NCBI GenBank assembly: GCA_023442775.1
Contig: JAEZXH010000008.1
Location: 26,809-90,808, forward strand
DNA length: 64,000 bases
DNA from: Bacillota bacterium
Lineage (GTDB): Bacteria; Bacillota; Clostridia; Tissierellales; Peptoniphilaceae
Direction: 5' to 3'
Shown here: piece by piece, positions 51,832-61,214 of the stretch
Position numbering within the stretch: the stretch's first letter is position 1
How the letters are laid out: every line of letters starts with the position of its first letter
Program-made: the position numbers and the translations under genes
The notes under the pieces: model-generated
What the model saw: only the letters and a program-made list of their open reading frames with translations
Database searches by the model: none
Told to the model about the DNA's origin: nothing

Positions 51832-52755
51832 ATGCACTACGAAGAACTCGTACGATTTCTAGAAGAACACGGGGTGCGCCCCAGCCTCTTACAGGACGTG
51901 GATCACTTCCGAAAGACCTACAAGACGGGCGAGGTGGACCGCATCCCCTCGCCCATCTATAAATACTATGGCGTCGAAATTTGGGAGAAGGCCATCACCG
52001 CCCTCTTAGAAGGACACCACATTCTCCTCTCGGGCCCGAAGGCCACGGGGAAGAATGTCTTGACGGAGAATCTCTCCCTCCTCTTTGGACGGCCCCAGTA
52101 CAACATCTCCATGAACGTCACCTCCGATGCCCAGGGACTCATTGGTGCCGACACCTTCCGGGGAGGCGAGGTGACCCTTCGCCCCGGCCCCGTCACCGCT
52201 GCGGCCCTCTCCGGCGGGTTTGCCGTTCTCGACGAGATTAACATGGCGAAGAACGAGGCCATGAGTGTGATTCACTCGGCTCTCGACTATCGCCGCATCA
52301 TCGACGTCCCCGGCTACGACCTCATCCACCTCCACGAGGCCTGTCGCTTCATCGGCACCATGAACTATGGCTACATCGGCACCCGTGAACTCAACGAGGC
52401 CCTGGTCTCGCGCTTCCTCGTCATTCACATGCACACCATGAGCCCCGAGGATTTTCACGCCATTTTGCGAGACAAAACCCACCTCACAGAAGAAGCCATC
52501 AATCTCTTGAGTCGCCTCTTTTTGGATCTTCAAGAGAAGAGCCTCTACGGAGAAATCTCCTCGAAGGCCATCGACATGCGCGGCCTCTTGGGAGCCGTGA
52601 GTCTCATGGAACGAGGCCTTGGCATCTACCCCGCCCTCGCCATGGGCATGGTGGACAAGTGTTTTGACGACTACGAAAAATCCCTGGTGGAGGATGTGAT
52701 TCGATCCCTCATCCCCGAGGATACGAAAAGCCAGGACTTCTTCTATGACCGTTGA
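51832..52755 (+). CDS. MoxR-family AAA+ ATPase with atypical P-loop
   Basis: 307 aa. Walker A reads GPKATGKN (68-75), with Asn where Ser/Thr is normal. DAQGLIGADTFRGGEV, Walker B FAVLDEINMAK and the sensor FIGTMNYGYIGTRELNEAL follow the MoxR order. ATG 51832 is used; ATG 51826 is too close to the ribosome binding site. MoxR ATPases act as chaperones with VWA proteins for metal insertion or complex assembly. The VWA partner overlaps by 11 nt. Client unknown. Confidence 0.85.
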   Translation: MHYEELVRFLEEHGVRPSLLQDVDHFRKTYKTGEVDRIPSPIYKYYGVEIWEKAITALLEGHHILLSGPKATGKNVLTENLSLLFGRPQYNISMNVTSDAQGLIGADTFRGGEVTLRPGPVTAAALSGGFAVLDEINMAKNEAMSVIHSALDYRRIIDVPGYDLIHLHEACRFIGTMNYGYIGTRELNEALVSRFLVIHMHTMSPEDFHAILRDKTHLTEEAINLLSRLFLDLQEKSLYGEISSKAIDMRGLLGAVSLMERGLGIYPALAMGMVDKCFDDYEKSLVEDVIRSLIPEDTKSQDFFYDR

Positions 52756-54472
52756 CCTCAGGCGGGCGAACCGGTTCTGGACCAGCGCCGAGGACTACGA
52801 CCTCCCCTATGAGGAACTCTTCTTCCCCGAGGCAGAGGACTTCTACCTCCAGGGCCTCGAGGGGTTCTTGGGCTATGTCTTCGATCTGGACCTCTTGCGG
52901 GAGTACATGCGCAGTCACATCAATCGCCTCACCAACGCCAAGGACCTCAAGTGCATCATGGCCCTCACCCTGGAAGAGAAAGTCCTCGAGGAGATGAAGA
53001 AGCGTCGCCCAGGTCTTGCACGGGCCCGAGAAGTCCACGAGAGACGGGTTCTTCGCAAGGCCCAAAAGAGGTGGAAAAAGACTTTTTGTGATGACGTCAC
53101 CACGACGATCTACGCCATGCGCGCCGGGACGGTGCCCAAGATGACCCCGATGGTGGTGCGCCTCTGTGAAGAGATGCGAGAGGCGAATTTTACCACGACA
53201 AAAGAGGCGATTGCCTTTTTTGAAGACCTCTTCTCCCGCCACTTTCACGTCGAGGCCTCTCCTGAAAAGAAAAAGGCCATCGAGGCGAGGGAGGAGAAGA
53301 AGCCCGGGGAAAAACGGGGGCAGCGCCGCCGAGAATTTCGGGAGATTGTCACCCAGACGACCCCGGTGGAGGAGCTGGAGAAATACAGCATCGGCTCCGC
53401 AGAGTTCACCTCCGTCGAGGAGCTCTTAACCGCGGAAGAGGCGCCGATTCTCGTCGGGGGAGAGGGGCCAAACGTCGAGGAGGAGAAGATCTTTCAAAAG
53501 GTCATCACCCGCTACGGGAAGAGCATCCTCTCTCCTGCAGAATCCCACAACCTGGAGAGTCGCCTCTCCACGGGGATTCACGAGGGCATTCGCATCCACG
53601 TCACCCGAGGCGTCTTTCCCGAGGACCTCAGCGCCCAATACTACCGGGACAATGTCCTCCAAGGGGAGCTGGAGGCCCGTCGCCTCTGGGAGCGGGACGA
53701 ACTCATCTACCGCCGCAGCGTCCTCCAACTCATGGAGATCTTAAAGAAAAATGTCCTCCAAGAACTGGAGGAGGACATCACTCGGGCCACCTCGGGAAAC
53801 CTCGTCGCCTCGCGGATGTGGAGACGGGAAATCTTGGGGGACGAGCGCCTCTTTGAACGGCGGATGCGCACCGAGGCCACCCAGCTTTCCGTGGATCTTC
53901 TCCTCGACGCCTCGGGCTCCCAGTCCGAGCGACAGGCCCAGGTGGCGATTCAGGGGATGATTATCGCCGAGGCCCTGACGAGACTTCACATCCCCACCCG
54001 GGTCATGGGGTATCACAACCTCTTTCACGTCCAGGTCCTCGACCTCTACCGGGACTACCACGAACCCCGGGAGGCCAATGGGCGCATCTTTCGGTACAAC
54101 ACCTCGGGGAGTAACCGAGATGGGTTCGCCCTTCGCCTGGTCACCGAGACCATGAGTCGAGAGGCCGAGGAGCGCCTTCTCATCGTCTTAAACGACGGAA
54201 AGCCCAACGACAAGATTCACCTCGGCATGGTGGGCGGTCCAAAGCTTCCCGGCACGAATTACGAAGAGGAGGAGGCCATCGCCGACACGGCGCGGGAAGT
54301 CCTCCAAGCCCGGATGAAGGGAGTCCTCGTCCTCGGCATCTTCACCGGAGAGGTGGAAGACCTCCCCTCCCAACAGACCATCTACGGCAGAGATTTTGCC
54401 TATACAAAGGAAATCTCCCGCTTCGCTCCCACCGTGGGACGGTATCTCAAAGGCCTCGTCGACGCCCGTTAG
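52745..54472 (+). CDS. VWA-domain protein, NorD/CoxE-like partner of MoxR
   Basis: 575 aa. Residues 1-370 are helical and charged with no recognised domain; the C-terminal von Willebrand A domain starts around 380 with the MIDAS motif DASGS at 388-392, then SGSNRDGFAL and LNDGKPND supply further metal ligands. The arrangement resembles NorD-type activators coupled to NorQ/MoxR ATPases. No nor, cox or cbb genes are nearby, so the client is unclear. Convergent with the next gene, overlapping its stop by 4 nt. Confidence 0.85.
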   Translation: MTVDLRRANRFWTSAEDYDLPYEELFFPEAEDFYLQGLEGFLGYVFDLDLLREYMRSHINRLTNAKDLKCIMALTLEEKVLEEMKKRRPGLARAREVHERRVLRKAQKRWKKTFCDDVTTTIYAMRAGTVPKMTPMVVRLCEEMREANFTTTKEAIAFFEDLFSRHFHVEASPEKKKAIEAREEKKPGEKRGQRRREFREIVTQTTPVEELEKYSIGSAEFTSVEELLTAEEAPILVGGEGPNVEEEKIFQKVITRYGKSILSPAESHNLESRLSTGIHEGIRIHVTRGVFPEDLSAQYYRDNVLQGELEARRLWERDELIYRRSVLQLMEILKKNVLQELEEDITRATSGNLVASRMWRREILGDERLFERRMRTEATQLSVDLLLDASGSQSERQAQVAIQGMIIAEALTRLHIPTRVMGYHNLFHVQVLDLYRDYHEPREANGRIFRYNTSGSNRDGFALRLVTETMSREAEERLLIVLNDGKPNDKIHLGMVGGPKLPGTNYEEEEAIADTAREVLQARMKGVLVLGIFTGEVEDLPSQQTIYGRDFAYTKEISRFAPTVGRYLKGLVDAR

Positions 54473-55557
54473 GCAGACGGGGCCTTTCTTTGAAAGTGGT
54501 CTCGGGCGGCGCTCATGTCCTGGACGAACTCCACGGTGCCGATGTAGTTTTTTTCTTCATCGCGAAGGGCGACGTAGGAAATCAAGAGGGGCTTTCCTTT
54601 GAGTTCCATCCAGAGCTCGACTCGGTCCTTTTCCCCTTGACGAAAACTCGTGAGAATCTTCTTCACCATGGGTTGAACCCTCGGGGGATGACTGGTGTAC
54701 ACCGAGTGCCCCAGGGCGACGCTGGGGCGCTTGAAGATTTTCTCTCCTTCGTTGAAATAGCGGTTGATGTCCTCGCCGTCGACGACGCTCACCTCGAGGG
54801 GCAGCACCGCCATCATGGCCCGGAGCTCTTGCAAGGTCAGGCTTCCCCCGGGAAGGAGGATCTCGCGATTCTCTTGAGGAAGGTCTTCCGATGCCCCGTA
54901 GAGCACGGGAGTCACCCCAAAGGCTTCCCCATAATCTCGCGCATCTCTTGCGATGCGGGCCCAGTCCTCGTCGGTGAAGTGCTCGGCGCAGAGGGGGAAG
55001 AGGATATTTTCTTCCTTCGGGACCATCTCTCGGATACGGGGAAGGGCGGCGTCGTAGTCCTTCGCCTTCAAGGCATCGCGAATCTCGTCATCGACTTGCC
55101 ACATGACCTGGGCGGGACCCGAGACGCCGTAGACATCGGCGAGGTGGGGATAGAGGAGGTCCCCCTTTTTCTTGTAGTGAATGGTAAGGCCCTCGAGAAT
55201 CTCCTCGATGCGATCCTCTTCGAGAAGGGCGAGAAGCTTCAAGTTTTCCTCGTGAAGGGCGCTTAAGGGGTGGGTCTTCTCTTCATAGATGGACTGAAGG
55301 GGAGAAGTCTCTTTCGCCTCCTTCATGCGCTCCTCCTTCGTCCGCCCTTCAAAGAGGGCACTGTGCAGATCGCAAAGGCGTTGGACTTCTCCCAGGGGCG
55401 TTCCCCCTTCCAAGAGAATCTTCTCCGCTTCGACGATGTCCTTCGCGTCGACGGCGAGAAACTCTTGGCGAAATTCTTGTCGCAGTGTTTGCAAGTCTTC
55501 CCCATCGTGGAGACGGGAGAGGTAGTGGCTCAGGCGTGGGGCAATGGGATTTGTCAT
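54469..55557 (-). CDS. DUF438-hemerythrin-PAS protein
   Basis: 362 aa: N-terminal DUF438 (about 5-75, LRQEFRQEFLAVDAKDIVEAEK), a hemerythrin HHE di-iron domain (about 95-220; HEENLKLLALL, HYKKKGDLLYPHL, PKEENILFPLC) and a C-terminal PAS domain (about 245-355; GHSVYTSHPP, YIGTVEFVQDMSA). Proteins of this type are thought to sense or handle O2, NO or redox state in anaerobes. It is divergent from the cupin gene with a palindrome between them. ATG 55557 follows AAAGGAGCATTC. Confidence 0.88.
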   Translation of the reverse strand: MTNPIAPRLSHYLSRLHDGEDLQTLRQEFRQEFLAVDAKDIVEAEKILLEGGTPLGEVQRLCDLHSALFEGRTKEERMKEAKETSPLQSIYEEKTHPLSALHEENLKLLALLEEDRIEEILEGLTIHYKKKGDLLYPHLADVYGVSGPAQVMWQVDDEIRDALKAKDYDAALPRIREMVPKEENILFPLCAEHFTDEDWARIARDARDYGEAFGVTPVLYGASEDLPQENREILLPGGSLTLQELRAMMAVLPLEVSVVDGEDINRYFNEGEKIFKRPSVALGHSVYTSHPPRVQPMVKKILTSFRQGEKDRVELWMELKGKPLLISYVALRDEEKNYIGTVEFVQDMSAARDHFQRKAPSA

Positions 55558-55611
55558 AGAATGCTCCTTTCTGTTCTCCTCCTATTCTATTGAAAACGGC
55601 CATCAAATACT

Positions 55612-55625
55612 GTCACAGTTGTGAC
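55612..55625. promoter_or_regulatory. Palindrome in the divergent hemerythrin/cupin promoter region
   Basis: GTCACA-GT-TGTGAC is a perfect 6-bp inverted repeat with a 2-nt centre, placed between two start codons 125 nt apart. Half-sites resemble those of the CRP/FNR superfamily but in outward order. A further GTCACA lies at 55662. Confidence 0.45.
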
Positions 55626-55682
55626 GGAAAAATCTGAAAACTTGGGGTAGACTGAATCTAGAGTCACAGAAAGGAGACACCA

Positions 55683-55994
55683 ATGCAAGCACACACCCCC
55701 TACACCCTGAAAAATCTCTTGACCTACGAAGAGGGCACCGTCAATAAGAAGGTCCTCCTGAAAAACGAGAAGAGCCTCACCATCCTCTTCGCCCTGGGAA
55801 AGGATGCCCTCCTCGAAGAGCACACCGCCCCCGGGGATGCCCTGGTCCTCGTCCTCGAGGGAGAGGCCCTCTTTACCATTGAGGGGAAGGACGTTTCGTT
55901 GGAAGAAGGGGAGAGTCTTCTCCTTGAGAAGGGCGTCCTTCACGCAGTGCGCGCGAAGAAGCCCATGGTCTTTCTCATCACCATCGCAAAATGA
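55683..55994 (+). CDS. Small cupin-domain protein
   Basis: 103 aa, a single cupin barrel. Motif 1 region EEHTAPGDALVLVLEGEALF has one His (His47) and motif 2 EEGESLLLEKGVLHAVRAKK has another (His87); the usual second His of motif 1 is absent, so metal binding is uncertain. ATG follows AAAGGAGACACC. Divergent partner of the hemerythrin gene, which hints at shared stress or redox control. Confidence 0.85.
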   Translation: MQAHTPYTLKNLLTYEEGTVNKKVLLKNEKSLTILFALGKDALLEEHTAPGDALVLVLEGEALFTIEGKDVSLEEGESLLLEKGVLHAVRAKKPMVFLITIAK

Positions 55995-56016
55995 GGGGTT
56001 CGCCCCTCTTTTTTTG
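55993..56016 (+). terminator. Terminator of the cupin gene
   Basis: GAGGGG-TTCG-CCCCTC followed by seven or more T, starting in the stop codon. Confidence 0.9.
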
Positions 56017-56074
56017 TGTACGTTCAGATATCCTTTTCCCGTTCAAAAATATTCCCATAAAGTTCTGGAACGAG

Positions 56075-56083
56075 TGGTATAAT
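56075..56083 (+). promoter_or_regulatory. Extended -10 promoter of the rnf operon
   Basis: TGGTATAAT with a poor -35. The 60-nt leader has a small hairpin GGGTCC-AAAG-GGGACC (56098-56113). Confidence 0.65.
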
Positions 56084-56142
56084 GGATGTGGATGTTTGGG
56101 TCCAAAGGGGACCTGAATCGATTTGAGCGAGGTGAACATACG

Positions 56143-57474
56143 ATGAATCTACAACATCTCACGTTTTCCGTGGGAGGCGTTCACATGGCGGAGCACAAGG
56201 AGCTTGCGGAGAAGTGCCCTATTGAGGTAATCCCCGAGCCCGCACTTGTGCACATTCCCATGAGCCAACACATTGGCGCACCATGTACCCCTCTCGTAAA
56301 AGTCGGCGACGAGGTGAAAGTAGGACAGAAAATCGGAGGATCTGAGGCATTCATTTCCGCCGCCGTCCACGCTTCCGTCTCGGGAAAAGTCGTCGCCATT
56401 GGAAAGCGCGCAACGGCAGATGGCCGTTTCTGTGATTGTGTCAGCATTGAAAACGATGGACGCCACACCTTGGACGAGAGCCTCGTGCCCTTTGAAGGCT
56501 ATGGAGAAAAGCCCATTGAGGAGCTCATGGGGTTTGTGAAGGAACACGGACTCGTCGGCATGGGCGGGGCAGGGTTCCCCCTCCACGCGAAGCTCAAGGG
56601 AGAGAATCCTCCCCTGGACTGTGTCGTCTTAAACGGCGCCGAGTGCGAGCCCTACCTCACCTGTGACCATCGGATTATGCTCGAGAGAGCCGACGAAATC
56701 CTCGGCGGGCTCAAGCTCTTTGCGGACCTCTACCGCACGAAGGAAGCCTACATAGCCATCGAAGAGAATAAGCCCGATGCCATCGCCCACATGCAAGAGC
56801 GCATCGCCCAAAATCCCGACTGGAAGGATCTGAAGGTCGCCGGGTGTAAGACCAAGTACCCCCAAGGGGATTCGAAGCGTCTCTCGGAAGCTGTGGTCAA
56901 GCGCATCGTCCCTCAAAACGGCGTCACCAATGACGTGGGCGTCTTCCTCACCAACGTGGGAACGACCCTCGCCTTCTACGATGCGATCGTCAAGGGAATG
57001 CCCACTGTGAACCGGGTCATTACTGTCAGTGGAAGGAGCATCGAAGAGCCGAAGAACCTTCTCGTCCCCATCGGGACGCCTGTCAAGGATATTCTCGCTG
57101 CCTGTGGGGGAACGAAGGAAGATCTCGTCGAACTCGTCTGCGGCGGCCCCATGACGGGGAAGAGCATCTTCGATCTCGACGCGCCGATTACGAAGACCAC
57201 CTCGGGAATTCTCGCCCTCTCCGAAGAGGAGAAGCCCGCCGTCGAGGAGAGCCCCTGCATTCGCTGCAGCCGCTGTGTGGACCACTGCCCGGCGAACATC
57301 AACCCCACGGGGATCAACCAGGCCATGATGAAGGGCCGGGTCAAGCTCGCCGCTGAGCTCCACGCCGATCAGTGCATGGAGTGTGGCATCTGCTCCTTTG
57401 TCTGCCCCGCGAAGCGCCACCTCAGTGAATCGGTGAAACTTGCGAAGCGGGAAATCCGCGCAGGGATTAAATAG
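56143..57474 (+). CDS. rnfC: Rnf complex subunit C (NADH-binding, Fe-S)
   Basis: 443 aa. The glycine-rich GLVGMGGAGFPLHAKL binds NADH/FMN; two [4Fe-4S] motifs are CIRCSRCVDHCP and CMECGICSFVCP. It accepts or gives electrons to NAD at the cytoplasmic face of the ferredoxin:NAD oxidoreductase. ATG 56143 follows AGGTGA; a longer frame from 56086 would start next to the -10. First gene of rnfCDGEAB. Confidence 0.95.
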   Translation: MNLQHLTFSVGGVHMAEHKELAEKCPIEVIPEPALVHIPMSQHIGAPCTPLVKVGDEVKVGQKIGGSEAFISAAVHASVSGKVVAIGKRATADGRFCDCVSIENDGRHTLDESLVPFEGYGEKPIEELMGFVKEHGLVGMGGAGFPLHAKLKGENPPLDCVVLNGAECEPYLTCDHRIMLERADEILGGLKLFADLYRTKEAYIAIEENKPDAIAHMQERIAQNPDWKDLKVAGCKTKYPQGDSKRLSEAVVKRIVPQNGVTNDVGVFLTNVGTTLAFYDAIVKGMPTVNRVITVSGRSIEEPKNLLVPIGTPVKDILAACGGTKEDLVELVCGGPMTGKSIFDLDAPITKTTSGILALSEEEKPAVEESPCIRCSRCVDHCPANINPTGINQAMMKGRVKLAAELHADQCMECGICSFVCPAKRHLSESVKLAKREIRAGIK

Positions 57475-57485
57475 GAGGGAGTCTT

Positions 57486-58496
57486 ATGTCTCGAGAACAC
57501 GTTCAGGGAGAATACTTCGTCTCCCTCGCCCCGCACATTCGCGCCGGGGATACGACCCAAAAAATCATGCGCGATGTCCTCATCGCCCTCGTTCCCGCTG
57601 GCCTCGCCTCGGTGTACTACTTCGGCCTTCGGAGCCTCTTGCTCATCGCCGTCACCGTCGCCTCTTGCGTCGCCTCGGAATACATCTTTCAAAAACTCAC
57701 CAAGCGCCCGGTGCGCATTGGAGATTTGTCTGCAGTCTTAACGGGACTCTTACTCGCCTATAACCTCCCGCCGACGGCACCGGTGTGGATGGCCATCTTC
57801 GGAGCGGTCTTCTCCATCATCATCGTCAAGGAGTGCTTTGGTGGTATCGGCAGTAACTTCATGAACCCGGCCCTCGCAGGTCGTGTCATGCTCATGGCGA
57901 GCTGGCCCGCCCTTATGACCGACTACGTCGCCCCCACGGCAAAAGCCATTGCCCACGCCGCAGGAGATGCAGCAGCTGCCGCCACCACTGGCGCCACTGA
58001 CGCCGTGGCCTATGCGACCCCCCTTGCCATCATCAAGGAGAGCGGAGACCTCACCCGTCTTCCCTCCCTCATGGATATGTTCCTCGGAAACATCGGCGGC
58101 GTCCTCGGGGAAACCTGCGCCGCAGCACTTCTCCTTGGAGGGATCTATCTCATCGTCCGTCGGGTCATCGACTGGAAAGTGCCCGTGATCTATTTCGTAT
58201 CCACTGCCGTCTTCCTTCTCGTCTTCGGCGTCGACGCGAAACTCTTGGGCTACGAACTCTTAGGCGGAGGACTTTTCCTCGGAGCTTTCTTTATGGCAAC
58301 AGACTATGCATCGTCGCCGATCAACGCTCGTGGTAAGATCATCTTTGCCCTTGGATGTGGGTTAATTACGGCACTCATTCGTGCAAAAGGCGGCATGCCT
58401 GAGGGCGTTTCCTATTCCATCCTCGTGATGAATATGTGTGCACCCCTCATCGATCGCCTCACAAAGACGAAGGCCTATGGACCCCAGAAAGCATGA
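57486..58496 (+). CDS. rnfD: Rnf complex subunit D (membrane, FMN)
   Basis: 336 aa polytopic protein of the NqrB/RnfD family. The phosphoester-FMN attachment site is expected in the region of ATPLAIIKE near residue 180, where Thr in YATP fits the S/TGAT-type pattern only loosely. MNPALAGRVMLM and DYASSPINARGK are conserved RnfD segments. It forms part of the ion-translocating core. Confidence 0.93.
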   Translation: MSREHVQGEYFVSLAPHIRAGDTTQKIMRDVLIALVPAGLASVYYFGLRSLLLIAVTVASCVASEYIFQKLTKRPVRIGDLSAVLTGLLLAYNLPPTAPVWMAIFGAVFSIIIVKECFGGIGSNFMNPALAGRVMLMASWPALMTDYVAPTAKAIAHAAGDAAAAATTGATDAVAYATPLAIIKESGDLTRLPSLMDMFLGNIGGVLGETCAAALLLGGIYLIVRRVIDWKVPVIYFVSTAVFLLVFGVDAKLLGYELLGGGLFLGAFFMATDYASSPINARGKIIFALGCGLITALIRAKGGMPEGVSYSILVMNMCAPLIDRLTKTKAYGPQKA

Positions 58497-58506
58497 GGTG
58501 AGAACT

Positions 58507-59097
58507 GTGAAAGAATCTTTAAAGCTCGGTCTCATTCTCCTCATTATTTCCGCCTGTTCGGGATTGATCTTAGGTGTGGCAAATTCCTACACCTCCGAGG
58601 TCATCGCCCAAAAGGAATTGGAAGCAACCCTTGCCTCCTATCGAGACATCTATGGGGATAAGGCCGACGCATTTGAACCCTATGATGAAGAAAAACTCCA
58701 GGCCCTTCAAGAGAAACATCCAAGTATCGCCAACGTCTTCGTGGCGAAAAAGGGTGGAGAAGTCGTAGGGTATGGGATCAACTTCTACGCCAATGGTTAC
58801 GGCGGACAGATGCAAAATGCCGTAGGATTTTTAGGCGCCGATCGCATGGCAGGATTTAGGAACATTCAAAACTCGGAAACTCCAAATCTCGGGAGTCGTA
58901 TTGCGGAAGAACCCTTCTATTCTACCTTTACAGATAAGTCCATCGAAGGACCTTTGACCGGCAGTGCAACGGGTGCCGGTGAGAATGAAGTGATGAGCAT
59001 GACGGGAGCCACCATCTCCTCGAAAGGTGTGCTCAACGCCCTCAACGAAGTCATCGAGATCTATCACAATGAAATCGAAGGAGGTGCACAAGGATGA
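58507..59097 (+). CDS. rnfG: Rnf complex subunit G (covalent FMN)
   Basis: 196 aa: one N-terminal membrane helix (about 5-28) and an extracytoplasmic FMN domain. SMTGATISSKGV holds the flavinylated Thr169 (SGAT-type motif). GTG 58507 follows GAGGTGAGAACT and overlaps nothing; ATG 58480 would extend it by nine residues inside rnfD and has no ribosome binding site. Flavinylation normally needs ApbE, which is not in the window. Confidence 0.93.
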   Translation: MKESLKLGLILLIISACSGLILGVANSYTSEVIAQKELEATLASYRDIYGDKADAFEPYDEEKLQALQEKHPSIANVFVAKKGGEVVGYGINFYANGYGGQMQNAVGFLGADRMAGFRNIQNSETPNLGSRIAEEPFYSTFTDKSIEGPLTGSATGAGENEVMSMTGATISSKGVLNALNEVIEIYHNEIEGGAQG

Positions 59098-59690
59098 ATC
59101 TCGGAAAAGTCTTTACCAACGGGATGTTCAAGAACAACCCCATCTTTGTTCAACTCATCGGTTTGTGTTCGGTTCTCGCCGTGACAACGAGCCTACAAAA
59201 TGCCATTGCCATGGGAGCGGCAGTCACCTTTGTCGTCACCATGAGTAACCTCGTCGTGAGTCTGCTTCGCAAGGTCATTCCAGAAAAAGTGCGGATTCCC
59301 GCCTTTATCGTGGTCATTGCCACATTCGTGACCCTTGTGGAGATGATTCTTCACGCCTATGCAAGTGCCATCTATGAGGCCCTTGGCATCTTCCTTCCTT
59401 TGATTGTGGTCAACTGCTGTATCCTAGGAGAAGCGGAAGGATTCGCCTATAAGAATAAGCCCATTCCCTCCATCATCGACGGATTGGGGACGGGACTCGG
59501 ATATAGTCTTGCAGTGTGCGCCATGGGATTTGTTCGAGAACTCTTCGGAAACGGAACACTTCTCGGCACCCGCCTTCTTCCTGAAGCCTATCCGGGAATC
59601 GGATTTCTCACTGCACCTGCAGGAGCCTTTATGCTCTTAGGGTTCCTCATTGCGGGATACCGCGGTCTCATGAAGAGAAAGGAGGCATAA
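59094..59690 (+). CDS. rnfE: Rnf complex subunit E
   Basis: 198 aa, six helices, NqrD/RnfE family. NPIFVQLIGLCSVLAVTTS and LPLIVVNCCILGEAEGFAYKN are conserved; the two Cys in NCCILG and the LCS Cys probably help hold the intramembrane Fe-S centre shared with RnfA. ATGA overlap with rnfG. Confidence 0.94.
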   Translation: MNLGKVFTNGMFKNNPIFVQLIGLCSVLAVTTSLQNAIAMGAAVTFVVTMSNLVVSLLRKVIPEKVRIPAFIVVIATFVTLVEMILHAYASAIYEALGIFLPLIVVNCCILGEAEGFAYKNKPIPSIIDGLGTGLGYSLAVCAMGFVRELFGNGTLLGTRLLPEAYPGIGFLTAPAGAFMLLGFLIAGYRGLMKRKEA

Positions 59691-59691
59691 G

Positions 59692-60267
59692 ATGGCGGCC
59701 ATTGCAACCATTCTGATTTCGACCATTCTCGTCAACAACTACGTCTTTGCACAATTCTTGGGGATTTGTCCCTTCTTAGGGGTTTCCTCAAAGGTTGAGA
59801 CCGCCACGGGGATGGGCATTGCGGTCACCTTCGTCGTCGTCATGGCGTCGGCGATTACTTGGGCACTGCAAACCTTCGTGTTAAACGTCCTCGAAATTGA
59901 GTACTTACAGACCATTGTGTTTATTCTCGTCATCGCCTCTCTCGTACAATTTGTCGAGATGGTCATCAAAAAGACTTCCCCCGCACTCTATAGCGCCATG
60001 GGAGTCTTCTTGCCCCTCATCACGACGAACTGTATGGTTCTCGGGGTGACAGTCTTGAACATCCAAAACGACTACAACTTCATCGAGGCAATTTTCTCTG
60101 GATTTGGTGCATCCATCGGATTTAGTATTGCGCTGATCTTGATGGCATCGCTTCGAGAACGCCTTGAACTAGCAGATATCCCGGCGCCCTTAAAGGGCGT
60201 GCCCATTGCACTTTTGAGTGCAGGGCTCATGGCAATCGCCTTCTCGGGATTCTCGGGATTGGTGTAA
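59692..60267 (+). CDS. rnfA: Rnf complex subunit A
   Basis: 191 aa, six helices, NqrE/RnfA family. NNYVFAQFLGICPFLGVS and LPLITTNCMVLGV provide the conserved Cys residues. It begins one base after rnfE; GAAAGGAGGCATAAG supplies the ribosome binding site inside rnfE. Confidence 0.94.
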   Translation: MAAIATILISTILVNNYVFAQFLGICPFLGVSSKVETATGMGIAVTFVVVMASAITWALQTFVLNVLEIEYLQTIVFILVIASLVQFVEMVIKKTSPALYSAMGVFLPLITTNCMVLGVTVLNIQNDYNFIEAIFSGFGASIGFSIALILMASLRERLELADIPAPLKGVPIALLSAGLMAIAFSGFSGLV

Positions 60268-60277
60268 GGAGGCCATC

Positions 60278-61159
60278 ATGACAACGGAACTCATTCGTGC
60301 AGCAGGAGTCTTGGGACTCTTGGGAATTCTTTTCGGCGTCGCCCTCTCCATTGCCTCTCGAGTCTTTGCCGTAGAAATGGATCCTCGGGTCGTCGCCGTC
60401 CTTGACGCCCTGCCCGGGGCGAACTGCGGAGCTTGTGGATTTCCAGGATGCGAAGGCCTCGCCAACGCCATCTGTGCCGGGAATGCTCCCGCCAATGGAT
60501 GTGCCATCGGCGGGCAGGCCGTCGCCAATCAGGTCGCAGAAATTCTTGGGGTCAACGCAGGCAACTTAGAACGTCAAGTGGCGGTGGTGCGCTGCCAAGG
60601 AGACTGTGCCAAGGCGAAGGAAAAATATGACTATCATGGGATGATGGATTGCCGGCTCATTGCAGACTTTGTCGGCGGATCAAAATCTTGTGGCGCAGGG
60701 TGTCTCGGTGGAGGAACCTGCGTCGGAGTTTGTGAATTCGATGCGATTCACATCGTCGATGGGCTCGCGGTGGTGGATAAGGAAAAATGTGTCGCCTGTA
60801 AGAAGTGCATTGCCATTTGCCCAAAACACATCATTGGCTTGATGCCCTACGAGCAGAAAACCGAAGTCAAGTGTTCGAGTCACGATAATGGAAAGGTCGT
60901 CCGCACCAACTGCAGCATCGGCTGCATCGGCTGCAAGCTCTGTGAAAAGAGCTGCCCGAAGGACGCGATCCACGTCGAAGAGAACCTCGCCTCCATCGAC
61001 TACGACAAGTGCATCAACTGCGGAATCTGTGCATCGAAGTGTCCCACGGGGGCAATCTTCACTGAATACCCTGAGCGAGTGGAAAAGTTGAAACTTGCAG
61101 CGAAAAAAAAGGCAGAAGCGGCGAAAATGGAAAAAGAGAGAGAACGAATTCTTTCATGA
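60278..61159 (+). CDS. rnfB: Rnf complex subunit B (ferredoxin-accepting, multi Fe-S)
   Basis: 293 aa. N-terminal helix (about 7-28), then the Fe-S motif GANCGACGFPGCEG, and three ferredoxin-type clusters CVACKKCIAICP, CIGCKLCEKSCP and CINCGICASKCP. It takes electrons from reduced ferredoxin. ATG 60278 after AAGGAGGCCATC is preferred to the longer frame from 60218, which lies inside rnfA. The C terminus is a basic/acidic helix (AAKKKAEAAKMEKERER). Confidence 0.95.
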   Translation: MTTELIRAAGVLGLLGILFGVALSIASRVFAVEMDPRVVAVLDALPGANCGACGFPGCEGLANAICAGNAPANGCAIGGQAVANQVAEILGVNAGNLERQVAVVRCQGDCAKAKEKYDYHGMMDCRLIADFVGGSKSCGAGCLGGGTCVGVCEFDAIHIVDGLAVVDKEKCVACKKCIAICPKHIIGLMPYEQKTEVKCSSHDNGKVVRTNCSIGCIGCKLCEKSCPKDAIHVEENLASIDYDKCINCGICASKCPTGAIFTEYPERVEKLKLAAKKKAEAAKMEKERERILS

Positions 61160-61214
61160 AGGGAAAAGACGAAGAACAAAAACGAAAAATTAAAATTTAA
61201 CGGATAGGAAAAAC

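Noticed and set aside
56086..56142. N-terminal extension of RnfC
   Set aside because: It would begin within a few bases of the -10 box; RnfC homology starts at the ATG at 56143.
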